Positions 19,468 to 29,736 of a DNA stretch of 64,000 nucleotides are shown here, piece after piece (within the stretch, counting starts at the first letter, position 1; each line of letters begins with the position of its first letter). This DNA is from Lasiosphaeria ovina. Lineage: Eukaryota > Ascomycota > Sordariomycetes > Sordariales > Lasiosphaeriaceae. Below the pieces are notes generated by a model. The model made no database searches. It was not told the DNA's origin and worked only from the letters and a program-made list of their open reading frames with translations. The stretch lies in assembly GCA_033439765.1 (NCBI GenBank), contig JAULSN010000004.1, positions 5,218,001-5,282,000 on the forward strand, written 5' to 3'. The position numbers were made by a program, and so were the translations under genes.

Positions 19468-20253
19468 ATGGGTGTCTCGACATTCATCAAGCTCGGCAAG
19501 ACGGCCGTCCAGGGCAAGGCCGCCCTCGACTCGTTCGACGCACACGACGCCACACATAAGGCGACTAAGCTCGGCAAGACGGCGGCCACGGCGCCGCTGC
19601 GCGCGTGGGAGAACCTTCCGCGCTGGGTGGTGCGCGGGCTGCAGCTGCTCGTGGCCCTCGTCGCCGCGGGCTTTTACGGGCGGCGCCCGGGCGAGCCGCA
19701 GGCGCCCGGGTGGGTGTACGTATTTGGCGTCATTGTCGGTGGCCTGTCGGCCGTCACGGCGGTCGCGTTCGCCGTCGCCGGCGCGCTGAGCGCCTTCAGC
19801 GCCCGCTGCCGCACGTACCGCTTGTTCGCGTGGGACGCGACGCTGTTCGTGCTGTGGATTGTTGTTTTCGGCGTCACGTACTCCATCTTCCGCGACCGCG
19901 ACGATCACGACGGTACCGCCGACGACAAGGGCGCCGGCTCCCGCACCATGAGAGGCGTCGCGTGGCTCGACCTTGCGTCGGCGGTGTTGTGGCTCGTTAG
20001 CGCCGTGTATGGCGCCATCAAGACGTTTGTCGGCGGCAAGGTTGATGACGTGGCGGGACGGGTGACGGGACGTGTTGCGGGCAAGGTTGATGGCGTTCAT
20101 GGACGGGTTGCCGGCAAGGTTGATGGCGTGACGGGACAGGTTGCCGGCAAGGTTGATGGCGCGACGGGACGGGTTGCGGGCAAGCTGTTTGGGCAGAAGC
20201 CGAATAAGGGCCCCGGCCCGGCGTCCAAGGAGGGGGGGTTCTACGAGGTTTAA
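19468..20253 (+). CDS. small polytopic membrane protein with 11-residue C-terminal repeats
   Basis: One exon, 261 aa. After a basic N terminus come four hydrophobic segments (WVVRGLQLLVALVAAGFY; VYVFGVIVGGLSAVTAVAFAV; ATLFVLWIVVFGVTYSIF; WLDLASAVLWLVSAVYGAI). This is the spacing of fungal MARVEL-like or uncharacterised four-helix membrane proteins. The charged loop between helices 3 and 4 is Asp-rich. The C-terminal tail is made of 11-residue units (GKVDGVxGxVA) encoded by a 33-bp minisatellite. The repeats would form an amphipathic, Lys/Asp-patterned, flexible or helical tail. Function unknown. Repeat number is expected to vary between strains. Confidence 0.8.
   Translation: MGVSTFIKLGKTAVQGKAALDSFDAHDATHKATKLGKTAATAPLRAWENLPRWVVRGLQLLVALVAAGFYGRRPGEPQAPGWVYVFGVIVGGLSAVTAVAFAVAGALSAFSARCRTYRLFAWDATLFVLWIVVFGVTYSIFRDRDDHDGTADDKGAGSRTMRGVAWLDLASAVLWLVSAVYGAIKTFVGGKVDDVAGRVTGRVAGKVDGVHGRVAGKVDGVTGQVAGKVDGATGRVAGKLFGQKPNKGPGPASKEGGFYEV
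20035..20184 (+). repeat. 33-bp coding minisatellite
   Basis: Three near-identical 33-bp units at 20080-20112, 20113-20145 and 20146-20178, each starting GGCAAGGTTGATG. A longer 45-bp variant precedes them (20035-20079) and a partial unit follows. Because 33 is divisible by three, gain or loss of units keeps the host gene in frame. Confidence 0.9.
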
Positions 20254-20405
20254 TACTAGAGCCGTTTTGATACTGCATTTAGCGCTGGACGGAACATTTA
20301 ATCTCAATATTCAGCCAAGGACAATTGAATGAAGGTTCGCCAGAGGTTCCTCCCTTCTCGTGTAACGAGTTAACTACTCGTCACACCCTAAAACACGAAA
20401 CCGCT

Positions 20406-23400
20406 TCATGATGGGCTGCAGCAGGGTTCATGGCACAGCCCGTCGCCAACAACAGGCCCATCAACGACCCAAACTTGGTCATCCGGAAGGCTCTTGACGG
20501 AAATCTCGTACGGCGTGAGGAGGACCATGGCCTTCCAGATGTCGCCTCGCTTGTTTTCGCCGATGAACTCGTCCGAAACCCACGCAAGATGTTTCTCTGT
20601 ATCTCTCTCCAGTGCGTCGGCAGCGACGCGCTGCATCTCGGCCCGCAGACGCTGCTCGATTCGCTTGTACTCTCCATCCACTTCCGGGTCAGGATCACGC
20701 CCGCCTTCCTGCAGTGCCAAGAAGTCGAGCAGCTCCTGGTTGATGTCCGACCCGTACACCTGCTCCACCATGCCCCGGAGCATGTCCAAGCCCGGCCAGA
20801 TCGCGCTGGCAATCTCGGTGACTGACAAGGGGAGGCAGGCGTGCACATGGAGCGACCCGTCATTCTTGTCCTCCTCTATTGTCGGCTGCTGCTGCACCCG
20901 GGCGAGGAGATAGACCTCGACGTGTCCCGACAGTTTCGTGTCCTTGATCAGAGCAAGCTCGCCTCGGCACAGCTCGTTGAATATGGGCTGCGAGGGCCGC
21001 TTGCCCTCGACCGGCTGCATCTTGTCCTCCGCGAGCAGCTCCGCATCGCGCTTTGTCCATTCGTCCCAGGTCCAGGCCTCGATGTGCTCTCCACGCATCT
21101 GGTTCGACAAGGTGTACCACGCTCCTGTCTCCGCGTCTCGGCAAAGGAGTTGGTTCTCGACAAACTTGCGCGTGAACAGATTCCACGGCCAAAGCCGGCC
21201 GCTCTCGTGCTCGGCCCATGGCCGGAGAGCGATGCGCTTTCCTGGGAACGACACCTTCAGGCCGCGCTCCGTGACCACTCCCATCTGTGCGGTGGATTCC
21301 GCCCGGGGGTCAAATCTGCTAGTGGCGGTGTCGTAGCTGAAGCCCGTCTCGAGCTGTGGGAGCAGGGTCTTGGGCGCCCACCTCCACCCGCGCAGCGATG
21401 ATAGTCCAAGCCGCTGGTCGTTGTAGAAAATGACCCATGGTAGAAAGAAGCCACCACATTCCTCAGCCAAAAGCCTCCAGACGGCGGCCATACGTTCTTG
21501 TCGACACGTCTTCACCTCCGTCATGACCTTGGGGTCGAGCGAGAGGAGGGTGGCGATACAGAGGGGCTCGTCGCTTGCCACTGACACGCTGCGAAAGTAC
21601 AGTGATGTTTGAATCGTGTGAACTTGGTCTAGGTAACGCCTGGTCTTTTGCCCTCGAGACCCCTGGGCGTTTGGTGTGGGGTTGGTCGACGATGGCGAGC
21701 ACAAGAGTTTGAAACAACGAATCTGTGATTGCAGGCTGTGTTAATTATCGCCGTGCTTCCTCATTGTCGGGGTTCACACAGGGGATGTTTGAAGTTACCA
21801 TCAGTGAAACAACTCGGTCCATGTAACGCCTGATCTGTTGCCATAGAGACTCTTCTGCGGAATCAGTCGACGATGGAGAGCACAACATATTGAAACAACG
21901 AATCTGTGGTTGCAGGCTGTGTTAAATAACGCTGTGCTGCCTCGTGTTGGCGGGGTTCATAGAGGGGATGTTGGAGTTGGTTACCATCAGTGAAACGTCC
22001 TCGGCAATAGGCTTGTAGCAAAGGTCGAGCACCGCAAATTCGTGGAGCTTCTTGGACTCTTGAACCAGGCTGACTGCTCTATCCTGGAATTGGAAATACA
22101 ACGACTCGGCTAAAGCACCCTCTGTCCACATCATTATACTGTAAGCCCAAGAGTTCGGTTTCGGGTGTGGGGGGTGGGAATCTTCCTTTCACACCTTGGA
22201 GGGTCCATAGCCGCCTCATCCACGTGGCAGATCCCACCATACGTAAACAGTTTTCCGCTGTCTTGGTTGCGCCTTTGCCGTTGGACGGAAACGGGTATAT
22301 AGACTGGTCGAGAACGAGTACATGGGCTGCATTCTGATAGACGGCCGCTATTCGCTGGAGCGCAATCTTCTTTTCCTCAACGGATATTGGACAGCAAAGA
22401 GTGTCTATCCAAAACCAGTATTGTGGCTGGTCTTTTCCCCCTTGTGTCTTGCCGCTAGCTTCATCGACGGCGGTGGCCGAGATATCTCGGACGAGTCGCG
22501 CCAGGCCGTCTATTTGACAGGACTGGAGGGAGTTATCTCTCGGGTTGCCGAGGCCATCAGCCCAGACCTGTGGTGAAATCAACACGTTGTCGTCACGCCT
22601 GAGACGACGGCCACGGAAATTGGTACTTTGGGCTTGAGACTTACATGCGACAGAGCAACGTAAGGCTTGTCCGCGTTGTACATCTCGACATGGATGCGAA
22701 CCACCTTGCCGTCCCCATTTTCTGAGAGCTCGAAACGAAGGACCGGGAATGCGTCGGTACTCGCACTGCTCTTGAGGATGGACTTCACGTCTTCTTGATC
22801 AATACCGATGGTGTCACAGCCGGCACAATCTTTTACATGAGTCAGAGCGTATGTACTGGCATTGATCTGGGCCGCACTGCACATTTGGACGGAGCATGAG
22901 CTGTGTGAGAAGGTCTTGGGCTTCTGTAGGTGGCTTAAGAAGTGGCGGGTCGCAAGACCGTAGAATGACTGGCGGATGCGCTCAATGTCGCTTCTACACC
23001 ATTCTTTGTTCAGCATCTCTTTTTCAACATCGCCGTCGGCCTTGAGGTAGTGTGATCCCCATATCCCTCCCGAGAACCGAGGGATCTCGAACCGTTGGGC
23101 AAGCCAGTGCAAGCTCGAGACGCAGACTTCGCCGAGGGCTGAGACGGATACAGCGATGGACGATCGGAAATCTGTCGGACTGACGTTTAAACTGCTGATG
23201 AGACCAGCTGTAAAACGGAGGCTCTCGTATAAGTAATCAAGATAGTGACGGGACGCGCCGGAATCTTTGGCGTCGACAAGGCTCCGCATCAAGTGCGACA
23301 CAATCCTCTGGTATTCTTTCTGATCGTGGAGAGGTGCGCCGCTGATAATAGACTCTTGGGCGTCATAGTCGTGTCCGGCCGGCCGCGGAGTTGCCTTGAC

Positions 23401-23772
23401 AAAGATTGTATAGAGCCTTTCGATCTCGACGCTACGGTCGGGATCTGGCTTGGTGGCTTTGGAGTGCGAGCTGTCCGAAGGCGCGACAGCCGTGAAGTCA
23501 CCATTAAGACCGTAGAACTCAGCCAGAAGACCGAAGAAGAGCCAGGTCTGCAGAAAAGTTTCCTTCTCGCCCTGTTGGAGCGGCTGGAAATGCCTGCGGT
23601 CGCGATACGGCACAGAGCAGGCGCATTTTCGGAGGTGGACAGGCACGTTTTCGAGCCAACCCTTGCGACAAGCGTAGTGCAGAAACGGCCCGCCATCCCA
23701 TCGATGACTGCCGCCGACGTATGGTGTCTGTCCGAGCATAGACTTGCCGGTCGGTGACGGGAGGAGGTCCAT
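20406..23772 (-). CDS. HET-domain protein with a tandem duplicated exon
   Basis: Five exons (23772-22645, 22567-22195, 22121-21985, 21903-21799, 21722-20406) sum to 3060 nt and give about 1019 aa without a break. The joins rebuild the HET signatures: PYVALSHV|WADGLGNP; WIDTLCCPIS with AAVYQNAAHVLVLD; and RRLWTLQ|EGALAESLYFQF. A long N-terminal region (about 370 aa) precedes the HET core. The C-terminal region has the conserved SVASDEPLCIATLLSLD block. Exon 4 (35 codons) starts IRCFNMLCSPSSTDS and exon 5 starts IRCFKLLCSPSSTNP. They and their preceding introns are a tandem duplication, and both exon 4 borders are phase 0, so including or skipping it keeps the frame. Role: incompatibility-type cell-death signalling, by family. 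Specificity unknown. Confidence 0.85.
21613..21984 (-). repeat. tandem duplication of about 185 bp (exon plus intron) inside the HET gene
   Basis: Two direct copies: about 21984-21799 and 21798-21613. Each has an intron start after CTGATG (or the equivalent join), an intron ending CCTGCAAYCACAG, an exon opening with IRCF..LCSPSST and a shared GCGTTAC tract. They have diverged by several substitutions and small indels, so the duplication is not brand new. Confidence 0.85.
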
Positions 23773-24511
23773 GGTGAGCGGGCGGCGGCAGGTCCTACTG
23801 TTGTCAAGTAAGGTAACTTCGCTCGGAAAAAGTGTAAGGTATAAGGTTGAAGTTGAAAAGAGGGGCATGCTACTTCATAGGGATTCCCCCACGCTGCGGC
23901 TGAACGTCTGTCGGGTTTAATTAGCGTAGGCCATATTAGGACTAGTTCTAATATTCCAGGGAGATGTGTACCCAAGTAGGCAGCCACGCTGGAGAAGGCT
24001 TCCAAGGAGAAGTGGGAACAGACGCCCGCGTTTACGAACTTTGCCGATGGGAATTCATCAGGGCACCCACTTGGCCATCTCGTGCTACACCTTTGGCGGA
24101 CTGACAAACTTGAGGTACGGTCGAGTAGCAAGCCATAACACAAAACCAAAAACACCAACTGAAACTGATGAAATTTCCAACAGACATGATTCGATCCATT
24201 TGCCGGCCGAAAACGAAATGCAAAGCTCCGAGCAGGGTCTTTCCAGTCTCTGCACCTTGTCACGTCCACCGCTTCAAACCAACACATCGTAAAAGAAATT
24301 TCTCCAGTGGCTCATACAAGAAAACTTACGAGGTAGGGTAGGCACAGCTACTATTACAAACAACCAGAGGGAAGTATAAATAGTATAAATCAATTGATTA
24401 TAGTTTTAGTACCGGAGAGCGTCCGGTCCCTGTCCTCCGTTCCGCTTTAGAAACCAGAGACAACGAAAAGCGTAAGCCTTCCTTCCACACAACCACGACG
24501 AGAGCCAATAT
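23773..24511. other. intergenic region
   Basis: Upstream of the second HET gene and downstream of the GMC gene. AT-rich at 24350-24420. No gene seen; the long minus-strand open frame here is the shadow of the HET gene's first exon. Confidence 0.4.
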
Positions 24512-26418
24512 CTACCGCAAGCCCCTCAAAATATCATCCGCAATCTTCTCAGCGAGCGCGTACAGCGTCGCCGTCGGGTGCGCGGGCAGCGCGAACGGCA
24601 GCACGCTCGCGTCGACGACCCTCAATTTTTGCACGCCGCCCAGCACCCGTCCCTGGGCATCCACGACGGCCATCGGGTCCCCTTCCTTTCCCATCGCGCA
24701 CGACCCCGAGGCGTGCCAGATCGGGGTGCACGCACGTCCGTCGCACCCACGCGAGGATGTCGTTGTCCGCTGTTATGTTCGCCCCTGGCGCGATCTCGCC
24801 GTCGCCTGTTTTTACTGGTTGCAGTGCTGTCGCGTTCCAGAACTGCCGAAGCCGCTTGACGGATGCGACGAGGAGGTCCTGGTCGGTGGGGTGGGTGAGC
24901 CAGCCGAGGTCGATGACGGGCGCGTCGGCCATGCTGCCGCTGGCGAGCGTGACGGTGCCGCGCGAGAAGGGGTGCAGGAGGGTGGCGCTGACGGCGCCGA
25001 TGGTGGGGATTTTGCTAGGGTCGCTGCTCGGGAAGGCCGCGACGATGTATTCCAGCTCGGGGAAGTCCTGAGGCAAGGCTGCGAGGGCGCTGAGGGTGGC
25101 GTTGGAGAGGCTGGTGCGGAATGGGGCGGGCAGCTTCTCGAAGGAGAGGTAGCCTCCGGCCGAGCTGAGCGGTCCGGACCGAGACGCGAGATACTCGTCG
25201 AGGACCGCGGGGAAGGCTGCTGGGTCGTTGATCAGAGTCGAGGCGGACGGGGTGTTCAGGCCGGAGCTGACGGAGATGGAGATCTGGTCTTGGAGTGACT
25301 GGCCGACGCCTGGCAGAGCCGCGACGGCCGGGATGGAATGCCGCTGGAGCGTGGACGCGGGGCCTATCCCGGAGACTATCAGGAGCTGGGGCGTGTGGAA
25401 GACGCCGGCCGAGAGGATGATCTCTTTGGCTGCCGCGAGCGTGTATTCCAGCCCGAGGGTCGACACGCGGACGCTGGTGGCGGTTTTGGTGGCCGGGTCG
25501 AAGTTTATCTTAAGGGCTTGGGTGCGGTGGTAAACCATGATTGACGTGTCTTGGATGGCGTCGTGGAGATACTCGGTTGCGCTTGACCTGGTTGCAGACT
25601 GAGGGTCGATCATGGTTGTTGACCAGGCGCCGAAGCCCGAGTGCGTGCCGCTATTGAGACCCAGGGAGCTCATGGGGACTCCGGTCGTCTGCAGTGCCCT
25701 GGCAAGCCATGGTGCTGAGGGATCAACATAGTTGGCCCAGGACACATGGACTGGACCGCTCTTCTTGCCTGTCTCGAATGCTGACATGTCGTATTCGAAA
25801 GTTGCGTTGGGGGTTTTCCGCTTCTGCCAGTTGGGCGGCGAAAGGGTGCATGACTTTTTGAAGTAGGCAGGAAGTTGTCCCATTTATACTCGTCATCACC
25901 GACGACTTCAGTCCACCGATCTTGGCTGCCCTTAGTCCCGCGCAGGTACGCAAGCGTACTGTGCGCCGAGCATCCTCCCAGGGTCTTGGCTTGAGCGTAG
26001 TGGATGATGCGATCGTTAGCGCCGGATTGAGGGACGGTCAAGAGATCCCAGTCCATCAGTGGGTTTTTGACGTAGGTTGATACGCCGAGAAACGGCTGGG
26101 TGAAGGCATAGAAAGGGACGATGCTCTTGTTTCCGTTATCGACCTCGTAGAAACCGCCAGCTTCAATGACGGCGACCGAGGCATGTGGTGCGAGCCGAGA
26201 AGCGATGGTAAGACCGGCGGTGCCTCCTCCAATGACTACACAGGTAGGTTAGAAGTGTTGTGGATGAGGGTGTATTTTAACATGCCCAGGTAGTCGAACG
26301 TAGCGTTCACCCCAGGTGTCCCATACGCACTCGACGGGAGTCGCTTGGGGTTGCCTCCATCGACTAGTGTCAGGGTGAGACTCCATACCAGAGCAGCACA
26401 ACTCCTGGCGGTCAACAT
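24512..26418 (-). pseudogene. GMC (glucose-methanol-choline) oxidoreductase with two frameshifts
   Basis: Exon 1 (26418-26286) carries a signal-like N terminus. A 50-bp intron with a GC donor (CTGG|GCATGT) follows, and exon 2 begins at 26235. The join gives FDYL|VIGGGTAGLTIASRLAP, the FAD-binding beta-alpha-beta motif. Further GMC marks are QAKTLGGCSAHST, the second signature block (SAGVFHTPQLLIVSGIGP), the active-site block [12 protein letters not shown] and the C-terminal [17 protein letters not shown]. Members oxidise alcohols or sugars using FAD; this one is probably secreted (aryl-alcohol oxidase/glucose oxidase type). The frame shifts near 25866 (NFLP to YFKKS) and returns near 24724 at a GGGG run just before the active-site His. 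Between them the protein is conserved, so either two recent indels broke the gene or both are sequence errors. Confidence 0.85.
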
Positions 26419-26646
26419 GACGATAGGTGATGCCGATCAATGCAGCGATGCAACTCGGCACGTAGTCTTACGATGGAGCAGGAATTGCGATGATTTAGAC
26501 TAGGTAAGGTAGGCTAACGACAAGACGCCACGATAATTACGGAGAACAAGTTCATAGCAAAGAAATCCGAACCGGCTATAAAATGCGGGGTCATCGACAG
26601 TGCTACCTATAACGGACGCATTAATTACATCTATCCTAATCACACA

Positions 26647-27764
26647 TCACGGAATCCAACCCCCCTTCCTCATCGCCTCGCACGTCCACGCCTCCAGCCG
26701 CTCAGCAAGCTCGTCGTCCTTGGCCGCCCTGCTCAGCCACCACGGCTCGCCTAGCCGCCTGAGAATCTCGAAATACCCGCCGCTCTGCTCGGGCCGCATC
26801 AGCGGGCTCGCCGCGCAGAAGACGCTGGTCCACGACCCCTTGTCGGCGGAATACATCAGGCCCAGCTTACGCGCGAGCGAGGCAACGAACCGCACGCCGC
26901 CGGCCGACTCGGGCGCCGATCCCGCGGCGAGGTTCGTGTCCACCAGCCCGGGATGTACGGCCGAGACCCAGATCTCGCCTGCTGCGCCGCTGTTGTTAGA
27001 ATCAGACGATGCCGACCCGGGCCCATGCCGACGGTGCAGCGTCCTGGCGTGGAGGATGTTGGCCAGCTTGCTCTGGCCGTAGCGCTGCCACGGGCCAGCG
27101 CCGTCTTTCAACTTGAGCGAGGGGGGATCGTCAAAGTCGATCCCGGCCTTGGGTGCCATCAGGTGGCCCGACGAGGTGACGTTGACGATGCGCACGCTGC
27201 CGGGGGCGGTAGCGGCCAGGGCGCGGGCGGTGCGTAGCATCAGCGGGAGCAGGCGCGTCGTGAGCACCCAGTGCGCGAGGTAGTTGGTCTGCCACTGCGC
27301 CTCGTAGCCGTCGCGCGTGAGCTGGAACGGCGTCGCCATGATGCCGGCGTTGTTGACCAGGCCGTGCAGGGCCGTCTCAGCGGCCAGGAAGCGCGTGGCG
27401 GCCGCGACGACGCTGCCCAGGTCGGCAAGGTCTGCTTGCAGCAGCGAGATGTGCGCCGACGGGTGCGTGGTTTTGATCTTGGCGATGGCCGCGGTGCCCT
27501 TGTCGGCCGAGCGGGAGCACATGTAGACGTGCGCCCCGTGGGCGGCGAGATGCGTGACTGTGTGGTAACCTCTGTCGGGGGTTTGAGATGGAGTTGGTGG
27601 TTGGCATGCATCGGGGCTAGAGGTAATCAGACTTACATGCCGGAATTCCCGCCAGTGACGATTATAACCTTGCCCGTGAGGTCGGGAAGGCTGTCGGGGT
27701 GGAAAGTCATGTCCAGAATCGGCGGTGACAAGCTCGGGTGGTTGAGGGTGAAGTGGTGTGACAT
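26647..27764 (-). CDS. short-chain dehydrogenase/reductase (retinol-dehydrogenase-like)
   Basis: Two exons: 27764-27637 and 27571-26647, total 1053 nt, 350 aa. The GT-AG splice rebuilds the cofactor motif TGGNSGIGYHTV at the exon join. Other SDR marks are the acidic/polar adenine-binding stretch (CSRSADKG), DLADLGSV, LVNNAGIM (NNAG), VNVTSSGH with the catalytic Ser, and the YGQSK catalytic Tyr/Lys pair. The extended C terminus and the NNAGIM form point to the classical 'retinol dehydrogenase 12 / WW-oxidoreductase-like' group common in fungi. The substrate is unknown, probably a lipid or secondary-metabolite carbonyl; NADP(H) is the likely cofactor. The gene is intact and on the same strand as the GMC gene, about 230 bp upstream of it. 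Whether they work together is open. Confidence 0.88.
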
Positions 27765-28678
27765 TCGGAGAGTGAGTTCCGGTGCCTTGGATCAAGATCA
27801 ATGCTCATCATTTATACGAAATCCGGCTGAGTGGCCACGGTAACAGGTCTGGAAGAGACGTGTAATTACTGAGGCATCCCGAATGCTTCCTGATTTGGTC
27901 TGAATTGTTCCAAGCATCAGCCATTGTGAGCAAGTTGCATAAGGTACATAACTATCTTGGACTGGCCCAAGAGAAGACCAATTAAAGGGGTGGGAGTGAA
28001 CGGGATCATAGTGTTGATGTTAATTACGAACCAAGTGGTCTGTGGCCTGAGACACGTGGAGAAGGCGTACCGATGCCCCATGTCTGTCCGTGGGGCCGGA
28101 TTCGGAATGTGAGCAGGTTGCATGGCACTATGCCGTTTATAGAAAAAGCCGTCTAAGGATGCGACCCCCTCTGTCTGCGCCTGATCCTGTTTGGTTCTCA
28201 ACTTACTAGACCCGTTCTTGTGAGCAGACTGCATAATAGACCACCTTTGACTACCTACCTAGGTCTCAACTTCCATCACTCCAAACCATCACAGCGGCGG
28301 CTTGTTTCCAAACATCGGGTAACATCATGATCAATATTACGAGCCAGCCTGCCAATCATGGCTCAATAGCACCAGTACCACGCATTCAGCTGGCTCTGAT
28401 GCCACAATTAGCCGAGGTAATTATGCTTGTTCCGCAGTGACCCGCATGAGAATGAGTGGCAAAGAATGACACCGACTTGACTTGCTCACCGCGCGTTTCA
28501 GGCTAGGAGTAGGGACGAAGATTGGACCGGGACCAACGACGCGGTTTTGCGTAGGCGGGCCCAGACCCGGTTGCACACAAGGGCTTACCGTAAGCCCCTT
28601 TCATCAGTCCTCGAGGACAGCAGACATGTCAAAGCTACCTAGACTAATAATAACCCTGGAATCTTAGGAAAACGGAAG
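27765..28678. other. divergent intergenic region
   Basis: Lies between the start of the minus-strand SDR gene and the plus-strand DUF3425 gene, so it should hold both promoters. No exon or RNA gene recognised. Confidence 0.45.
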
Positions 28679-29467
28679 ATGGCCGCCGCAGTATCGTCGT
28701 CGTCGTCGTCCACAGGCGCCCGGGAACCATCAAAAACCAGGCCAACACCGCCGGCAAGCACAGTAGAGTCAGACGGAGCAGTTGTCGAGGTCTGGAATCT
28801 CAAACGGCAGTCCGTCTCCCTCCTCCCAGCATCTCACGGCAGGCAAATCTACGACCGGAGAAAGCCCCTATTCTCATCGCCAGTGCGAGAGAACCTGCAG
28901 CAGCACTCCAACACGACCGTCTTCTTCTTCCCGCTCAGCGCCGACCACCTGATCACGCTCCTGCAATACAATGCCGTGCGCGCGCTGCTCGTCAACCGCA
29001 CGCTCGTGTCGGGCGCGCTGGCCACCGACCCGTCCGACTGCGCCGCCGCCGCCGAGCCGCAAGCCGAAAATGAAAATGGAATGCGCGTCGTGCCATACCC
29101 AAGCCGGTCCGGCGCGCTGCCGCCCAGCCTGCTGCCCACGCTACTCCAACAGACGGTGCCTCACGGCCGGTGGATCGACCTGTTCCCCAGCCCCGCGGGC
29201 CGCGACCGCCTGATCCTCGCGGCGGGGACCTTCGACGCGGACGCGCTGTGGGCCGACTGCATCGGCGGCCTGTACGAGGGCTTCCCCGACGACGAGATGG
29301 AGCGCCGTGGCGTCATTGCGTGGTCGCCGCCCTGGGACATGGCTGGGTGGGAGATGTCTGAGGGGTTCGTGCGGAGGTGGGGCTGGCTGGTTAAGGGCGT
29401 GCCGGACATTCTGGACGCGACGAATCGCTGGCGGAAGGAAAGGGGGGAGGAGCCGTTGGAGGTTTGA
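28679..29467 (+). CDS. DUF3425-domain protein (bZIP-type C-terminal region, no bZIP)
   Basis: One exon, 262 aa. After a Ser-rich, Pro-rich N terminus, the core has the DUF3425 hallmark DHLITLLQYNAVRALLVN (about residues 90-107). It later shows PHGRWIDLFPSPAGRDRL, then WSPPWDMAGWEMSEGFVRRWGWLVKG near the end, a usual DUF3425 order. In many fungal proteins this domain follows a bZIP DNA-binding region in transcription factors. Here no basic region or leucine zipper is present, so the protein may act as a partner or have another role. It may have lost an upstream exon, but the ATG is followed at once by low-complexity sequence and I see no bZIP within 900 bp upstream. Confidence 0.78.
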   Translation: MAAAVSSSSSSTGAREPSKTRPTPPASTVESDGAVVEVWNLKRQSVSLLPASHGRQIYDRRKPLFSSPVRENLQQHSNTTVFFFPLSADHLITLLQYNAVRALLVNRTLVSGALATDPSDCAAAAEPQAENENGMRVVPYPSRSGALPPSLLPTLLQQTVPHGRWIDLFPSPAGRDRLILAAGTFDADALWADCIGGLYEGFPDDEMERRGVIAWSPPWDMAGWEMSEGFVRRWGWLVKGVPDILDATNRWRKERGEEPLEV

Positions 29468-29736
29468 GGTTTGTTGAACGAGAGATTATTAACGGGCGCG
29501 GATGGCCCGTGGCGGCTGGCCTGTCCTTGCTCAGTGCTTCACCAGGAGGCGAAGTCAAGTGAGAAGTAGTAAACAGCTAATTACAGTCGAGTTGAGATCA
29601 AAGGTCATTACATTGCGGCTTATATTCGCTTCTCTTGGAACCGGGAGACGGCTCTGAGCTTGACTCGCCATCGTCAACCTTCGGCCTCCTATCTCGTCTG
29701 TTACTAACCAGCTACACAGTTCAGCCATCCTCATAG

